DNA of 6,284 nt, from contig DATKMM010000007.1 of NCBI GenBank assembly GCA_035541855.1, positions 1 to 6,284 of the forward strand. Direction: 5' to 3'. The position numbers were made by a program, and so were the translations under genes. The notes beneath the pieces were generated by a model. That model was given only the letters and a program-made list of their open reading frames with translations. It ran no database searches and was not told where the DNA came from. The DNA comes from JAJXYP01 sp035541855 (lineage in GTDB: Bacteria > Patescibacteriota > Minisyncoccia > UBA6257 > 2-01-FULL-56-20). Below, piece after piece: positions 1 through 5,511 of the stretch (positions are counted from its first letter, which is position 1; each line of letters begins with the position of its first letter).

Positions 1-2569
1 ACTTCTTCCATTTTTTTCCGGAACCGCAGGGGCAGGGGTCGTTGCGGCCGATCTTTTCACCGCCGGGATTTTGCGCCGCGGCATCCGGTATTCTCGGCGC
101 GGAAATGCCTGCGGCGGCCGCGCCCGGCGCCGCACCCTGGCCAGCTCCCGTTTTGAAAATATTCCCGAACACCCAGGCGTTGAAATTCCCCCAGAACGCT
201 TTGAAAAGGCGGCTCGCTTCCTGGCGGTATTCGACGAGCGGGTCGCGCTGGCCGTACGCGCGGAGGCCGACCGCCTCCTGCAGGGCATCGAGATCTTCAA
301 GGTTCGTCATCCAGAGCATATCGAGGATGCCGAGCAGCTGGTTGCGCGCCAGCGGATTCTCGGCGATCTCGGCGGCCCGCGCCGTAAGGGTGTCAGGTAC
401 CGTTTCCGCAGCCGGATCATCCGTTTCCCGGATGATCGCGGCTTCTTTAAAGATCTTTAATATCTCCTCTTTGCGAACGTCGAAATCCGCGGCGAGCGCG
501 GCGTTGAAATGGGCAAGCGCGGCGTCCGCGATAGTGCGGGCGATGTCCTCTTTGTCCAGCATGCCCATGAACTCCTGGCGGCGGCGGTAGATCGCGGCGC
601 GCTGTTTGTTGAGCACGTCATCGTACTCAAGCAGATGTTTGCGGAGGTCGAAGTTCGAACCCTCCACCTTCGCCTGCGCCTCGGCGACGGCTTTCGATAC
701 GAACCCGAACTCGACCGGCTGGTCATCCGGCAGGTCGAACCGTTCCATCAGCCCTTTCAGCCGGTCGCCGCCGAAAATGCGGAGAAGGTCATCCTCCACG
801 GACAGGAAAAACCGCGACGAACCCGGGTCGCCCTGGCGGCCGGCGCGGCCGCGAAGCTGGTTGTCGATGCGCCGCGCTTCATGGCGTTCGGTACCGATGA
901 CATGCAGGCCGCCAAGCTCGCGCACGCGGGCCGCTTCGGCGGCGGTCGGCGGATTGCCGCCGAGCAAAATATCCACGCCGCGCCCGGCGACGTTCGTCGC
1001 GACCGTAACCGCGCCCGGCCGCCCGGCCTGCGCAATGATCGCGCCCTCGCGTTCGTTGTTCTTCGCGTTCAGCACCTCGTGCCTGATACCCGCCTGCGAG
1101 AGCGCCGCGGAAAATATCTCGTTTTTGGATATCGAGGTCGTGCCAAGCAGGACCGGCTGGCCCTGCCGGCTCCGTTCGGCAACCTCGCGCACCACGGCAT
1201 CCACTTTCGCCTTGAAACTTTTATAAATAAGGTCGTTCAGGTCCTTGCGCGCGAGCCCCTTGTTCGGCGGAATGCTCACGACCTCGAGGCCGTACACTTT
1301 ATGGAACTCCTCCGCCGAGGTCTGCGCGGTGCCGGTCATGCCGGAGATCTTCCCGTACATGCGGAAATAGTTCTGCACCGAAACCTTGCCGTACGTGCGC
1401 GATTCCTCCTTCACCGTGACGCCTTCCTTCGCCTCGATCGCCTGGTGAAGGCCCGCCTGGTAGCGCCGTCCCATGAGCAGGTGCCCCGTGAACTCGTCCA
1501 CGATGACCACCTCGCCGTTCTTCACGACGTAGTCGCGGTCGCGGAAAAAGAGCGCCTGCGCCTTCACGCTCTCCTCGAGATAGTGGACAAGGCGGATATT
1601 TTCCGGCGCGTAGATGTTCTGCACGCCGAGCATCTTCTCCACCTTCTCCACGCCCGCATCGTTGATCGAGACCGCTTTGCGCTTCTCGTCCACTTCATAG
1701 TCCTCGTCCTTCTTCAGGTTCGCCGCGATCCGCGCGAACGCTTTGTAAAAATCGCTCGATTGCGCATCCGGCGCGGCGATGATGAGCGGCGTGCGCGCCT
1801 CGTCTATTAAAATACTGTCCACCTCGTCGATGATCGCGAAATGATGCTTGCGCTGGACCTGGTCCTCCACGCGATACGCCAGGTTGTCGCGCAGGTAGTC
1901 GAAACCGAACTCGTGGTTCGTGCCGTAGGTGACGTCCGCGAGATACGCTTCGCGGCGCGAGACCGGACGCAGGAAATCCTGCTGGACCAAAAAGCTCCCG
2001 GTCGCATCCACGGCCTGGTCGGCCAGCTTCTCCGCGTCTTCCGGAACCTTCCACTCCGGGTCATATGCGAACGCCGCGCCCGGGACGATACACGCGACCG
2101 AAAGTCCGAGCGCGCGGTAGACGCGCCCCATCCACACCGCATCGCGGCGCGCGAGATACTCGTTGACGGTCACGACATGCGCGCCCTTGCCGGTCAGCGC
2201 GTTCAGGTAGGTCGGCGCGACGGCGGCGAGCGTCTTGCCTTCGCCCGTCATCATTTCGGCAACCGCCCCCCGGTGCAGGACCATCCCGCCCATGAGCTGG
2301 ACGTCGAACGGCCGCTGGCCGAGCGTGCGCCGCGACGCCTCGCGCGCGAGCGCGAACGCCCGCGGCAGGGCATCGTCGAGCGCCGCCTTGGCATCCCCGC
2401 CGTCCCGGCCGGCTTCGGCAATGCGCTCCCGCAGCTTCAGGCTCTCCGCCGCGAGCGCCTCGTCGCCCAGCTTCGAGATCTCGTCCTCGAGCGCGTTAAT
2501 CTCCCGCACGCGCTCCCCGAGCGCGCCGAGCGGATCGCCGGCAAAAAGATTTTTGACCGCGTCGAACAT
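1..2569 (-). CDS. secA: Preprotein translocase ATPase SecA (3' end just outside window)
   Basis: SecA is the cytoplasmic motor that uses ATP to push unfolded preproteins through SecYEG. The minus-strand frame stays open for 856 codons. Walker A (MMTGEGKT) is at residues 106-113 and the preceding conserved ELMGG-like segment is at 91-96. YGTNHEFGFDYLRDN is at about 215-229 and the Walker B/DEAD-like DEVDSILIDEARTPLI at about 248-263. The linker SGMTGTA is at about 409-415, and the second ATPase domain carries ATNVAGRGVD (about 524-533) and QLRGRAGRQGDPGS (about 571-584). The helical wing and scaffold follow, then a Gly/Ala-rich linker (about 808-838) and the SEC-C zinc motif NDPCPCGSGKKWKK at the very edge. 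Position 1 supplies only a T for the next codon, so a third zinc-ligand Cys or a stop is possible. The start is ATG 2569; murB's TGA is in frame 24 nt upstream, so little choice exists. Between PG (163-164) and RREAY (205-209) lies an extra stretch of about 35 residues compared with E. coli SecA. No Shine-Dalgarno is seen. Confidence 0.97.
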   Translation of the reverse strand, partial: MFDAVKNLFAGDPLGALGERVREINALEDEISKLGDEALAAESLKLRERIAEAGRDGGDAKAALDDALPRAFALAREASRRTLGQRPFDVQLMGGMVLHRGAVAEMMTGEGKTLAAVAPTYLNALTGKGAHVVTVNEYLARRDAVWMGRVYRALGLSVACIVPGAAFAYDPEWKVPEDAEKLADQAVDATGSFLVQQDFLRPVSRREAYLADVTYGTNHEFGFDYLRDNLAYRVEDQVQRKHHFAIIDEVDSILIDEARTPLIIAAPDAQSSDFYKAFARIAANLKKDEDYEVDEKRKAVSINDAGVEKVEKMLGVQNIYAPENIRLVHYLEESVKAQALFFRDRDYVVKNGEVVIVDEFTGHLLMGRRYQAGLHQAIEAKEGVTVKEESRTYGKVSVQNYFRMYGKISGMTGTAQTSAEEFHKVYGLEVVSIPPNKGLARKDLNDLIYKSFKAKVDAVVREVAERSRQGQPVLLGTTSISKNEIFSAALSQAGIRHEVLNAKNNEREGAIIAQAGRPGAVTVATNVAGRGVDILLGGNPPTAAEAARVRELGGLHVIGTERHEARRIDNQLRGRAGRQGDPGSSRFFLSVEDDLLRIFGGDRLKGLMERFDLPDDQPVEFGFVSKAVAEAQAKVEGSNFDLRKHLLEYDDVLNKQRAAIYRRRQEFMGMLDKEDIARTIADAALAHFNAALAADFDVRKEEILKIFKEAAIIRETDDPAAETVPDTLTARAAEIAENPLARNQLLGILDMLWMTNLEDLDALQEAVGLRAYGQRDPLVEYRQEASRLFKAFWGNFNAWVFGNIFKTGAGQGAAPGAAAAGISAPRIPDAAAQNPGGEKIGRNDPCPCGSGKKWKK

Positions 2570-2576
2570 CCACCGG

Positions 2577-2582
2577 ATTATA
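2577..2582 (-). promoter_or_regulatory. Putative -10 box (TATAAT) giving a leaderless secA mRNA
   Basis: A perfect TATAAT lies in the 21-bp murB-secA gap on the minus strand. The A of the secA ATG is the eighth base after it, which is where transcription would normally begin. A -35 box is weak (TGCAAA at 16 bp, 3 of 6 matches), and there is no TG extension. It may be a secondary promoter inside the murB-secA operon. It could also be a chance match, although similar spacing recurs at two other genes in the window. Confidence 0.45.
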
Positions 2583-2590
2583 CGCTTTTT

Positions 2591-3562
2591 TCAGACGATT
2601 TGCACCTCTTCTTCCAGGTCCACGTCGAATTTCCTTTTCACCTCCGCCTTCGCGAGCGCCATGAGCGCCTTCACGTCCTCCGACGATGCGCCAAGCACGT
2701 TCACGATGAAGTTCGGATGCTTCGCGGAGATCATCGCCCCGCCATAGCTCACGCCGCGCAGGCCGCTCTCGGAGATCAGCTTCGCCGCGGAGACCACCGG
2801 GAACGGGTCGGTCTTCACGGAAAATCGCGACCCGTCGAGCCGGACGCTCCCTTTCGCCAATCCTTCTTCGTATTTTTCGCTCCCCTCGCGGCACACTGTG
2901 GCGAGCGGCACGTTCTTGAACATGCTCCCGATGTTCGGATATTCCAGCGGATGGTTCTTCGCGCGATGTTCTATCTTCTCCCGGACCGCCTGCGCGATCG
3001 CCTGCCGGTCCCCTTTCATAAACGAGAGCTTCGCGGATAAAATGATCTCCCCGGCGCCGCCATGCTTGAACACGCTGTCGCGGTAGCCGAACGCGCACTC
3101 CGGCGCGGCGCGGTCGACCGTCTGCATGGTTTCGGGGTCGAAACTGCGCACCGAAGCGACGATGTCCTTCGTTTCGCCGCCAAAGCAGCCGGCATTGCCC
3201 CGGATGGCGCCGCCAAGCGTGCCCGGAAGTCCGCCGGCCCACTCAAACCCGGAAAGAGAATGGGCTATGAGATAAGCGTGCAGGTCGTCGATCGAAACGC
3301 CGGAGCCCGCTTCGACCGCCGTGCCGCTCGCCTCGATCGAAGCAAGCGCCGGCCGGATGACGAGCCCGTCGAACCCCGCGTCGCTCAACAGCAAATTGGT
3401 CCCGCCGCCCAGGATGAACATGGGCAGCCGCCTCGCCTTCGCCTCGGCGACAGCCCACGCGACCTCTTGCCCGTTTTTCGGTTCAAAAAAAAAGCGCGCG
3501 GCGCCGCCGATCTGGTAATGGCTGAACTTTGCAAGCGATATGTTCTCCTGGAACTTCGGCAT
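2591..3562 (-). CDS. murB: UDP-N-acetylenolpyruvoylglucosamine reductase MurB
   Basis: MurB is a cytoplasmic FAD enzyme that uses NADPH to reduce UDP-GlcNAc-enolpyruvate to UDP-MurNAc, the second committed step of peptidoglycan precursor synthesis. The 323-residue product opens with the typical N-terminal strand and FSHYQIGG (13-20). It has the FAD-binding loop ILGGGTNLLLSD (50-61) and GLPGTLGGAIRGNAG (111-125), and GYRDS (159-163). The catalytic serine lies in GSMFKN (212-217, Ser213), and the C-terminal catalytic glutamate in LEEEV (316-320, probably Glu319). The GSMFKN motif and absence of the extra Tyr-loop domain fit the shorter type II MurB class. The start at 3562 gives the usual MurB N-terminus (MPKFQENISL). 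No Shine-Dalgarno and no close -10 box are visible, so unlike its neighbours murB probably has a leader of about 150 nt (see 3590-3717). It is followed after 21 bp by secA in the same frame, suggesting an operon. Confidence 0.97.
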   Translation of the reverse strand: MPKFQENISLAKFSHYQIGGAARFFFEPKNGQEVAWAVAEAKARRLPMFILGGGTNLLLSDAGFDGLVIRPALASIEASGTAVEAGSGVSIDDLHAYLIAHSLSGFEWAGGLPGTLGGAIRGNAGCFGGETKDIVASVRSFDPETMQTVDRAAPECAFGYRDSVFKHGGAGEIILSAKLSFMKGDRQAIAQAVREKIEHRAKNHPLEYPNIGSMFKNVPLATVCREGSEKYEEGLAKGSVRLDGSRFSVKTDPFPVVSAAKLISESGLRGVSYGGAMISAKHPNFIVNVLGASSEDVKALMALAKAEVKRKFDVDLEEEVQIV

Positions 3563-3589
3563 GGTTAGCGTCAGTGATCTTCAACCGAC

Positions 3590-3661
3590 AAAAAGGCCGC
3601 TCCGCTCAAACCTCAAATCCGCACAGGCATCGCGAAAGATTAAAGATCTGGGCGGAGCGGC
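3590..3661 (-). terminator. Candidate intrinsic terminator / attenuator hairpin upstream of murB
   Basis: On the minus strand GCCGCTCCGC (3661-3652) and GCGGAGCGGC (3605-3596) form a perfect 10-bp GC-rich stem, followed by one C and five Ts (3594-3590). The loop is long (46 nt, 3606-3651), so it is not a textbook terminator, but stem strength and U-tract are right. It sits between a promoter at 3721-3729 and the murB start, only 28 nt before the ATG. The left half of the stem can pair with an upstream segment instead (3707-3717), so termination may be conditional. Confidence 0.55.
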
Positions 3662-3717
3662 TATGGTGACCTCCGATTCTTTTTGTTGTTGAACGAGTGC
3701 TCTCTAGCCACTCCGCC
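3651..3717 (-). ncRNA. Candidate structured leader RNA (riboswitch-like domain) of murB-secA
   Basis: On the minus strand a 67-nt segment is closed by an 11-bp helix: GGCGGAGTGGC (3717-3707) with GCCGCTCCGCC (3661-3651), a single G-U pair. Inside lie a possible imperfect hairpin (CTCGTTC with GAATCGGAG around an A-rich loop) and an exposed GGAGG (3674-3670). The predicted start of transcription from the promoter at 3721-3729 falls at about 3713-3715, so the closing helix would sit at the very 5' end of the RNA and might lose its outermost pairs. The 3' strand of the helix is also the 5' strand of the terminator stem at 3590-3661, so the two structures exclude each other. This is how ligand-sensing leaders usually work. 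I do not recognise it as a named riboswitch or T-box: no T-box GGTGG-ACCGCG block is present. Confidence 0.5.
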
Positions 3718-3720
3718 TTC

Positions 3721-3729
3721 AGTATAGCA
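3721..3729 (-). promoter_or_regulatory. Extended -10 promoter for the murB-secA leader
   Basis: The minus strand reads TGCTATACT, a TGn-extended -10 box with 5 of 6 consensus bases. There is no good -35 at 16-18 bp, as is allowed for extended -10 promoters. Transcription would begin at about 3713-3715, at the 5' edge of the structured leader. The TG lies next to the outer end of the 35-bp inverted repeat. The nearest gene downstream is murB. Confidence 0.6.
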
Positions 3730-3810
3730 TAGTTCGCTGCGGGAATACCCTGCTTTGGTGGCAGTTAGGGATTTGCTGCCACCAAAGCAGGGTATTCCCG
3801 CAGCGAACTA
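3730..3810. repeat. Perfect 35-bp inverted repeat with 11-nt spacer
   Basis: Positions 3730-3764 and 3776-3810 are exact reverse complements over 35 bp, separated by TTAGGGATTTG (3765-3775). Neither side of the hairpin is followed by a U-tract, apart from five As at 3810-3814 that belong to the neighbouring minus-strand terminator, so it does not look like a terminator itself. No reading frame of note is present. It could extrude as a cruciform, serve as a protein-binding or recombination site, or be one copy of a dispersed palindromic element. The perfect pairing of both arms means the DNA copies match, not merely that the RNA pairs. Confidence 0.9.
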
Positions 3811-3828
3811 AAAACCCCGTTTCCGGGG
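3810..3828 (-). terminator. Intrinsic terminator (GAAA tetraloop)
   Basis: On the minus strand CCCCG-GAAA-CGGGG (3828-3815) is followed at once by TTTTT (3814-3810). The stem is GC-only with a GNRA tetraloop, the standard form of a Rho-independent terminator. It lies about 95 nt downstream of the stop codon of the DsbA-like gene and would end transcripts from that operon and from the promoter at 3907-3935. Confidence 0.85.
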
Positions 3829-3849
3829 CCTTTAGCCAAAAAGAATCGT

Positions 3850-3895
3850 GTGGGACATAGCTTGTTCGATATCATCGGCAAGCTATGCTCGCACC
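3850..3895 (-). ncRNA. Candidate small structured RNA or structured 3' UTR of the DsbA-like gene
   Basis: The minus strand contains a 9-bp perfect stem, CATAGCTTG (3887-3879) with CAAGCTATG (3864-3856). It is capped by a second small stem CGAT/ATCG (3877-3874 with 3870-3867) and extended outward by GTG/CAC across an internal loop. It lies between an extended -10 promoter (3907-3915, predicted start about 3899-3900) and the terminator at 3810-3828, so it could be a separate RNA of about 90 nt. If that promoter is not used, it is simply the structured 3' end of the upstream mRNA. No known RNA family was recognised. No convincing reading frame lies inside it. Confidence 0.4.
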
Positions 3896-3906
3896 CATTC
3901 ACTGGC

Positions 3907-3935
3907 ATTATAGCACGGCGGTTATTTTCCCGCAA
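3907..3935 (-). promoter_or_regulatory. Strong-looking minus-strand promoter just after the DsbA-like gene
   Basis: The minus strand has TTGCGG (3935-3930), a 17-bp spacer and TATAAT (3912-3907). The spacer ends in TGC, which makes an extended -10 (TGCTATAAT). The -35 matches consensus at TTG only. It overlaps the last codons and stop of the DsbA-like gene. Only about 90 bp separate it from a strong terminator, and no gene fits between them. This suggests a small RNA or an unannotated short product. Confidence 0.6.
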
Positions 3936-4755
3936 GTGCCGTGGTGATCGCCGTCTGGAACTGGGAGTACGGCTGGGCGCCGAGGATCTGCGTGCCGTTC
4001 ACGAAGAAGGTCGGCGTCGAGTTCACGCCGAAGTTCGTCGCGTCGGTCTTCTCCTGCGACACGATGCCCGCGTCGCTGTCGCCGTTCACGCACGCCGTGA
4101 ACTTCGTCATGTCGAGGCCAACCTGCTGGCCCAATTTCAAAAGTTCGGCGGCCGAGTAGAAGTTGTCGTCCTCGCTGCCTCCTTTATTGAAATCGACGTA
4201 TTTCGCCGTGTAGAGCGCGTCGTGGTACGGCCACATTTTACCCTGGTCGTTCGCGCATTGCGCCGCGTTCGCCGCCGCGAGGGACTCCGAACCGAGGAAG
4301 GCGAAATCGCGGAAGACCATCTTCACCTTGCCGGTGTTCACATAGTTCGAAACGATCTGCGATTCGGTCTGCGAAAAAAACTGCGCGCAGAATGGGCACT
4401 GGTAATCGCCGTATTCGACGATCGTGACCGGCGCGTTGGCATCGCCCAGGACGGCGTCCCGCGAAGTGAGCGCCATGACGTTCGTGTTGGCCGTCCCGGC
4501 GGCGGCCGGCGGTTGCGCTTGCTGGGCCGTCCCGGCGGCACCGCCCGCACCGGCATCCGCAGGATTCGCCGCAGCCGAACCGCCCTTGTAGAGCGCGGAA
4601 AAGACCACCGCGCCGCCGATGAGAACCGCGGCGACCAAGATGCTGACCGGCAGAACCCACTCCCGTTTCGCCTGGCGGTTGGCCTCTTTCCCGGCGACCA
4701 TGGCCTCTTCCCGCGCTTCCGCCTCCCCGCCCTCATGATGATTATGATGTTCCAT
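3922..4755 (-). CDS. Membrane-anchored DsbA/BdbD-like thiol:disulfide oxidoreductase
   Basis: A thioredoxin-fold protein that would form or exchange disulfide bonds in exported proteins outside the membrane. Counting from the upstream ATG at 4764, a charged His-rich tail comes first (MEHHNHHEGGE from residue 4). One membrane anchor follows (about 36-58), then an Ala/Gly/Pro linker (about 62-95). The DsbA-type domain has EYGDYQCPFC with the CPFC active site at 123-126, the QGKMWPYHDALY segment (about 174-185) and the cis-proline loop STPTFFVNG (about 249-257). Two further cysteines, 170 and 225, may form a structural pair as in BdbD-like proteins. I prefer ATG 4755 because a TATAAT overlaps the earlier ATG (4764) and would start transcription at about 4755-4756; ATG 4764 remains possible on a longer transcript. 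The gene overlaps the 3' end of the PAP2-like gene by 14 bp, so it can also be read from that operon. No electron-acceptor partner such as DsbB or VKOR is in view. Confidence 0.9.
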   Translation of the reverse strand: MEHHNHHEGGEAEAREEAMVAGKEANRQAKREWVLPVSILVAAVLIGGAVVFSALYKGGSAAANPADAGAGGAAGTAQQAQPPAAAGTANTNVMALTSRDAVLGDANAPVTIVEYGDYQCPFCAQFFSQTESQIVSNYVNTGKVKMVFRDFAFLGSESLAAANAAQCANDQGKMWPYHDALYTAKYVDFNKGGSEDDNFYSAAELLKLGQQVGLDMTKFTACVNGDSDAGIVSQEKTDATNFGVNSTPTFFVNGTQILGAQPYSQFQTAITTALAGK

Positions 4756-5422
4756 GGGATTCATTATAGGACGCCGGCAGCATCAATGCAAAATCCTTCG
4801 GGAAGAACCGCTCGCAGATCTTGTATACGCCGTAGATGATGAACGGCGCCGCAAACACGTCGATCGAATAATGCACGTGCGCCAGGAGCACGCTCGCGCC
4901 GAAGAGGACCGACAAAGCGAGGAAGAACGGCCGCCAGAAAGCGTCATCCCAGAAAATGAGGGCCATGAGGATCGGGAAGGCCGTGTGGCCGGAGTAGAAA
5001 AAATTCCCCTGGAACGTGAACAGGTTATAGAATCCCCAGCCAAGATTCTGCGGCCCGGGCGGAGCCAGGCGCGGATACGCGCCGACATGGGTCAGACTGA
5101 AAAAGAACGCGCGGGAGATGATGTAAAGCGCGATCGCTTTCGTGCCGAAAATAAGATAGCGCGGCCTCGTGACAAGCAGCCACCAGGCGACCACCCACAG
5201 CGCGATCGCGCCGCCGACAATGATGAAATCCAGGTTGACGACCGGAAGGTTGTCGAGCAGGATGTCGTGCACCGAATTCGCGCCGATCGAAACCCGCGCG
5301 GAATATTGCCCGGCGAATATCTGGACGATGATCGCCACCGCGAGCAGCGCCATGCCCTCATACAGGGAGCGTTTGCGCTCCCGCGTCCAGAAGCCGCGGT
5401 GCGCCCGGAAAGGATTATGCAT
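4742..5422 (-). CDS. PAP2-like (PAP2_C/sphingomyelin synthase-type) membrane phosphatase
   Basis: A polytopic membrane protein of about 226 residues with a basic N-terminus and about six hydrophobic segments (roughly 24-40, 66-86, 93-110, 148-160, 166-183, 190-205, numbered from ATG 5425). Motif FYSGHTAFP (143-151) and motif HVHYSIDVFAAP (183-194) supply the His147, His185 and Asp189 triad of the PAP2 superfamily. The arginine of the classical SR-x5-H-x3-D motif is Val here. HYSIDV instead resembles the PAP2_C branch that includes sphingomyelin synthases. Likely chemistry is hydrolysis or transfer of a lipid phosphate on the outer face of the membrane; the substrate cannot be told from sequence. 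Two consecutive ATGs (5425 and 5422) exist. The -10 box at 5429-5434 would start transcription at 5422, hence the start chosen. It is the first gene of a two-gene operon with the DsbA-like gene. Confidence 0.85.
   Translation of the reverse strand: MHNPFRAHRGFWTRERKRSLYEGMALLAVAIIVQIFAGQYSARVSIGANSVHDILLDNLPVVNLDFIIVGGAIALWVVAWWLLVTRPRYLIFGTKAIALYIISRAFFFSLTHVGAYPRLAPPGPQNLGWGFYNLFTFQGNFFYSGHTAFPILMALIFWDDAFWRPFFLALSVLFGASVLLAHVHYSIDVFAAPFIIYGVYKICERFFPKDFALMLPASYNESHGTS
4763..4791 (-). promoter_or_regulatory. Putative internal promoter for the DsbA-like gene (leaderless)
   Basis: Minus strand TTGCAT (4791-4786), 17-bp spacer, TATAAT (4768-4763). The A of ATG 4755 is the eighth base after the -10, so the mRNA would begin at or next to the start codon. 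The whole element lies within the last codons of the PAP2-like gene. Codon constraint explains part of the sequence, but the spacing is ideal. Confidence 0.5.
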
Positions 5423-5428
5423 CATTCC

Positions 5429-5437
5429 ATTGTAGCA
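5429..5437 (-). promoter_or_regulatory. Extended -10 promoter of the PAP2-like/DsbA-like operon
   Basis: Minus strand TGCTACAAT, a TGn-extended -10 with 5 of 6 consensus bases. The seventh base after it is the A of ATG 5422, predicting a leaderless mRNA. No clear -35 is present at the usual distance. Confidence 0.6.
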
Positions 5438-5492
5438 AAGATGATGCAGGAGAGTGTCCGAGAAGGCCCGCCATGGAGGCTCCCGGCTGATG

Positions 5493-5501
5493 TGATAGAA
5501 T
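5493..5501 (+). promoter_or_regulatory. Extended -10 promoter of the DedA/VTT gene
   Basis: Plus strand TGATAGAAT, a TGn-extended -10 with 5 of 6 consensus bases. The expected start is about 5508, leaving only about four untranslated bases before ATG 5512. There is no clear -35. The surrounding bases match the opposing promoter. Confidence 0.6.
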
Positions 5502-5511
5502 GGAATGACGC

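Noticed and set aside
509..1810. Long plus-strand open frame (433 codons) antisense to secA
   Set aside because: The opposite strand encodes an unbroken, motif-rich SecA. Arg/His/Leu-rich composition without any family motif is typical of antisense frames in GC-rich genes.
2569..2593. MurB-SecA fusion by UGA readthrough (same frame, 21 bp apart)
   Set aside because: Both proteins have complete normal ends and secA has its own ATG and -10 box. The shared frame is probably chance.
1841..3040. Plus-strand open frame (399 codons) antisense to secA and murB
   Set aside because: It spans two clearly real minus-strand genes and their gap, is rich in Arg and His, and has no recognisable domain.
3581..3664. 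Leader peptide of 27 codons with GGAGG five bases before an ATA
   Set aside because: ATA is an extremely rare start codon and the frame runs through the terminator. The GGAGG is worth remembering but does not support a gene.
3651..3717. tRNA on the minus strand (7-bp GGCGGAG/CTCCGCC acceptor-like ends)
   Set aside because: There is no T-arm GTTCRA, no proper D-arm or anticodon stem, and the helix continues to 11 bp. It fits a leader RNA helix better.
3730..3810. CRISPR, dif or transcription terminator explanation for the inverted repeat
   Set aside because: There is only one repeat pair with no spacers, no resemblance to dif arms, and no U-tract attributable to it on either strand.
3765..3902. 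GTG-started minus-strand frame of 45 codons through the 3810-3828 terminator
   Set aside because: It reads across an intrinsic terminator and into the inverted repeat, with no homology or ribosome-binding site.
3850..4839. Plus-strand open frame (329 codons) antisense to the DsbA-like gene
   Set aside because: The minus strand carries the CPFC active site and cis-proline loop. The plus frame is a composition artefact.
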